Shown: positions 61,268-64,000 of the stretch, one piece after another
How the letters are laid out: each line of letters opens with the position of its first letter
How positions within the stretch are numbered: position 1 is the stretch's first letter
DNA from: Lysinibacillus composti
Lineage (GTDB): Bacteria > Bacillota > Bacilli > Bacillales_A > Planococcaceae
Direction: 5' to 3'
Length of the DNA stretch: 64,000 nucleotides
Assembly: GCF_016908465.1 (NCBI RefSeq)
Contig: NZ_JAFBDY010000015.1
Span: 1-64,000 of the forward strand
Translations under genes and position numbers: made by a program
The notes under the pieces: generated by a model
What the model was told of the DNA's origin: nothing
The model's database searches: none
What the model saw: the letters and a program-made list of their open reading frames with translations, nothing else

Positions 61268-61366
61268 TTTAAAAAATTCCCAACACAAATTGTTTTATCC
61301 TAAATATCGAAAAAGTGGAGAGTATGCTAAAATCTAACTAACTTAAGTGAAAGGGAGATGGGGGAC

Positions 61367-62557
61367 ATGTCTAAAATATTAGATACATTTCTTAACGAAA
61401 ACTTACAAGCGCTTCATGATCAAGGACTTTACAATGAAATCGATGCTGTTGAGGGCGCAAACGGACCGATTATCCAAGTGAATGGCAAAGAACTTATTAA
61501 CTTATCTTCAAATAACTATTTAGGACTCGCTACAAATGAAGAGTTAAAACGAGTAGCAAAAGAAGCAATCGACAAGTATGGTGTTGGATCCGGGGCAGTT
61601 CGTACAATTAATGGTACACTTGACCTCCACGTAAAATTAGAAGAAAAGCTAGCGGAGTTCAAAGGAACAGAAGCAGCGATTTCGTATCAATCTGGCTTCA
61701 ACTGTAACATGGCCGCAATTTCAGCAGTAATGGATAAAAATGATGCGATCCTTTCTGATCAGTTAAATCATGCCTCTATTATTGATGGATGCCGTTTATC
61801 TAAAGCAAAAATTATTGCGTATAATCATTCGGATATGGATGACCTTCGTGCAAAAGCGAAAGAAGCGAAGGAATCCGGTTTATACAATAAAGTCATGGTC
61901 ATCACTGATGGGGTATTCTCAATGGATGGGGATATTGCAAAACTTCCTGAAATCGTACAAATTGCCAAAGAATTTGACTTGATTACGTATGTGGATGATG
62001 CTCATGGTTCAGGTGTTACGGGGAAAGGAAAAGGGACGGTTAAGCATTTTGGACTTGAAAAAGAGGTCGACTTCCAAATCGGGACACTTTCTAAAGCCAT
62101 TGGGGTAGTTGGTGGATACGTGGCAGGGAAGAAAAACTTAATCGACTGGTTAAAAGTTCGTTCTCGTCCTTTCTTATTCTCAACTGCTAAAACGCCAGCC
62201 GATGTTGCAGCCATCATCACAGCATTACAAATGATTATGGATTCAACAGAACTACACGATCAATTATGGGAAAACGGAAACTATTTAAAAGCTGGTCTTA
62301 AAAAGCTTGGATTTAATATCGGTAATTCAGAAACACCGATTACTCCATGTATTATTGGAGATGAAAAATTAACGCAAACCTTCTCGAAACGACTTGTGGA
62401 AGAAGGGGTTTATGCAAAATCAATCGTCTTCCCAACAGTACCAAAAGGAACTGGCCGTGTTCGTAATATGCCAATCGCCGCACATACAAAAGAAATGTTA
62501 GACGAAGCTCTTGCGATTTATGAAAAAGTAGGCCGTGAATTAGGGGTTATAGAGTAG
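61367..62557 (+). CDS. kbl: Glycine C-acetyltransferase (2-amino-3-ketobutyrate CoA ligase)
   Basis: A 396-residue PLP enzyme of the alpha-oxoamine synthase family that joins glycine and acetyl-CoA or cleaves 2-amino-3-ketobutyrate in threonine breakdown. Motifs are [52 protein letters not shown] and the PLP lysine in [21 protein letters not shown] stands just before ATG 61367. The usual partner tdh (threonine dehydrogenase) is not adjacent. BioF and HemA share the fold, but N-terminal sequence and length fit Kbl. Confidence 0.9.
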   Translation: MSKILDTFLNENLQALHDQGLYNEIDAVEGANGPIIQVNGKELINLSSNNYLGLATNEELKRVAKEAIDKYGVGSGAVRTINGTLDLHVKLEEKLAEFKGTEAAISYQSGFNCNMAAISAVMDKNDAILSDQLNHASIIDGCRLSKAKIIAYNHSDMDDLRAKAKEAKESGLYNKVMVITDGVFSMDGDIAKLPEIVQIAKEFDLITYVDDAHGSGVTGKGKGTVKHFGLEKEVDFQIGTLSKAIGVVGGYVAGKKNLIDWLKVRSRPFLFSTAKTPADVAAIITALQMIMDSTELHDQLWENGNYLKAGLKKLGFNIGNSETPITPCIIGDEKLTQTFSKRLVEEGVYAKSIVFPTVPKGTGRVRNMPIAAHTKEMLDEALAIYEKVGRELGVIE

Positions 62558-62570
62558 AGGAAATTAAAAA

Positions 62571-62605
62571 ATTCGAACGCGAAATTGATGCGTTCGGATT
62601 TTTTT
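62571..62605 (+). terminator. Intrinsic terminator of kbl
   Basis: ATTCGAACGC (62571-62580) pairs with GCGTTCGGAT (62590-62599), followed by Ts. Confidence 0.88.
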
Positions 62606-62834
62606 GTTTTAGAAATGTGAGTTATGCCAGTGGTAACACTGTATGTAAAGTAATCGCAGACGCTGGGTAAGTAGATGTTCTTCCGCTTTTATGCTGTTTT
62701 AACCAATTAGGCGAATGTGCATATGATAAAACGAAATGTGCTTTAGGTTCCGCCTTAATGTAATTCTACTATTATGAAAAGCACACAATGCTACTCGCGT
62801 ATTGCTGTTTATTAACATACGGAAGGATGACGAC

Positions 62835-63905
62835 TTGAGTGCAACAATAACAAAGTACTTTGGGCATGCAATGACTGGTCAAGGAATGAAAAATGTTTAT
62901 CAAGACTTATTAAATGAATCATCAACTGTGTATTTTTTTAAAGGTCCACAAGGGTTTAAACTATCCTCGTTATTACAAGAAATTGGTGATAAGCATTTAG
63001 AAAAAGGTTTTGATGTGGAATTTTATTATGATCCTCTTTTTGAAAACACAGTAGAAGCAATCTTCGTTAGGTCTAAAAACACTTTATATCTAGGTGCAAC
63101 AAATCCTTCAATTGAGCCCACTCTACTCGGCACACGAGACCAAATCATCTCCCTTTATGAATGCTTCAATAAAGAATATATTACTGCAAATGGTGAAAAA
63201 ATCTCACAACTCGTGAAAGAATCTGAGAAATGGCATAATCAATGCTTTGGATCCCTTTCTTCTGCGCTACGAATTCATGATGATTGGGAAGTAGAAACTC
63301 AAAGACATATGGACTGGAAAGGTCTAAATGCACAAATTGGGACGTTCTTAAATGACTTGTTTGGTGCAATGGAATTAAACAAAGAAGGAACACTAACTCA
63401 TCGCCTTCTAGGTACTTTAACACCAAATGGGGCTCGAGATACCCTACAAGATATTACGAAAAATTTAGAGCGTCGGGTTTTCATTAAGGGCTACCCTGGT
63501 ACAGGTAAATCTTCATTGATGAAAAAAATTGCAAAAGATGCGTTAGCTCGTGGGTTCGACGTACAAATGGTATGGTGTGGACTTGATTCAAAATCAATCG
63601 ATATGGTCATCTTACCAGAAATTAAATTCTGTATTTTTGACAGTACTGAGCCCCACGTATACTTCCCAGATGAATCCCGAAAAGGGGATGAAATCTTTGA
63701 TATCGCTAAACATTGTAAATTAACTGCTGTGGAAGAGAAAAACATAATGGAGATCGTCAGCCAATATCGTAAATCCATGAACAATGCCATTGAATATGCA
63801 GGACGCTACGCAAGCGCAATTAAGGAGCTTCGCCAGCTTGTGGATGATGCAATTGTGGAAAACGAGTGGGAAGTCCGCACTGCCTCTTTATTGAATGAAA
63901 TCTAG
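62835..63905 (+). CDS. Tandem P-loop ATPase, PRK06851-like
   Basis: A 356-residue protein with two homologous halves. The second half has an intact Walker A (FIKGYPGTGKSSLMKKIAKD); the first has a related but altered loop (YFFKGPQGFKLSSLLQEIGD), so only the second is likely to bind ATP normally. Each half continues with KGFDVEFYYDP or ARGFDVQMVWCG and then the IFV or ICIFD strand. It resembles a Firmicutes ATPase group of unknown function. TTG 62835 follows GGAAGG at eight bases; the open frame from 62802 has no ribosome site. Confidence 0.75.
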   Translation: MSATITKYFGHAMTGQGMKNVYQDLLNESSTVYFFKGPQGFKLSSLLQEIGDKHLEKGFDVEFYYDPLFENTVEAIFVRSKNTLYLGATNPSIEPTLLGTRDQIISLYECFNKEYITANGEKISQLVKESEKWHNQCFGSLSSALRIHDDWEVETQRHMDWKGLNAQIGTFLNDLFGAMELNKEGTLTHRLLGTLTPNGARDTLQDITKNLERRVFIKGYPGTGKSSLMKKIAKDALARGFDVQMVWCGLDSKSIDMVILPEIKFCIFDSTEPHVYFPDESRKGDEIFDIAKHCKLTAVEEKNIMEIVSQYRKSMNNAIEYAGRYASAIKELRQLVDDAIVENEWEVRTASLLNEI

Positions 63906-64000
63906 GTTTTGATGGACCGTGGTTTTATAGCAAGTGGAGAGGACTTATGAGCACTCAGAGCCTATTATGAGCAAAATTATATTAGTACGATATTAAAAAA

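Overview
The window looks like a chromosomal segment of a low-GC, endospore-forming Bacillales bacterium. The best guess is the Planococcaceae/Caryophanaceae side (Lysinibacillus/Solibacillus-like). This rests on AT-rich DNA, strong AGGAGG ribosome sites, frequent TTG/GTG starts, a GerA-type germinant receptor operon, CsoR/CopZ/CopA, YmaF, YqjF, YnfA and Bacillus-type cmo/tcy sulfur genes. The genus is an inference from gene content. No rRNA, tRNA, CRISPR array or intact prophage was seen.

Layout. 0-6.7 kb: tail of an IS3-family transposase, YmaF, an NdpA-like protein, a 5'-truncated acetyltransferase, YqjF, a sugar dehydrogenase lipoprotein and several very small genes. 7-12.8 kb: a PAS-PAS-GGDEF-EAL protein, a HAD phosphatase, SelO, a DUF1292 protein and a Qnr-like pentapeptide protein. 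12.9-21.7 kb: an AbrB-type membrane protein, then a minus-strand sulfur-scavenging operon (cmoJ-tcyN-cmoO-cmoI-tcyJ/K-tcyL-tcyM plus a flavin reductase) headed by a LysR-type protein reduced to its DNA-binding domain. 22-31 kb: CtaB, an M20 dipeptidase, an orphan ECF sigma factor, MarR, an Spx-like protein without the CxxC switch, a YkpA-type ABC-F ATPase and a PseG/SpsG-like protein. 31-41 kb: an NAD(P)-binding protein, a CPA1 antiporter, a flavin reductase, a LysR regulator, a MATE exporter with a possible attenuator, a ZIP transporter, a sensor domain without a kinase and YnfA. 41-45.4 kb: copper unit csoR, copZ, copA, each preceded by a CsoR-like operator. 45.5-49 kb: gerA-gerB-gerC on the minus strand. 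49-53.4 kb: an aminotransferase, an orphan holin-like gene and TopB. 53.6-59.2 kb: pstS-pstC-pstA-pstB behind PhoP-type direct repeats, then a Na/Pi cotransporter with a PhoU-like tail. 59.3-63.9 kb: an unknown gene, YbaK, a YczE-like protein, Kbl and a tandem P-loop ATPase.

The most unusual content is intergenic. A dispersed element (family A, six copies, about 340-440 bp when complete) has imperfect terminal inverted repeats (GAGGCYGGGACAWAA-like), its own terminator-like hairpin and helices that change in a compensatory way between copies. A second structured repeat (family B, two copies) sits directly after stop codons. A 36-nt double-stem hairpin with an invariant AGGAC loop occurs inside both families, with covariation in both stems, and comparison of the two B copies shows it as a clean 58-nt insertion. 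A third family (C) consists of tandem units of about 52 bp carrying TGAACTTCAT/ATGAAGTTCA hairpins. Together these suggest a modular set of MITE-like, structured elements that spread mainly into gene 3' ends and convergent intergenic gaps.
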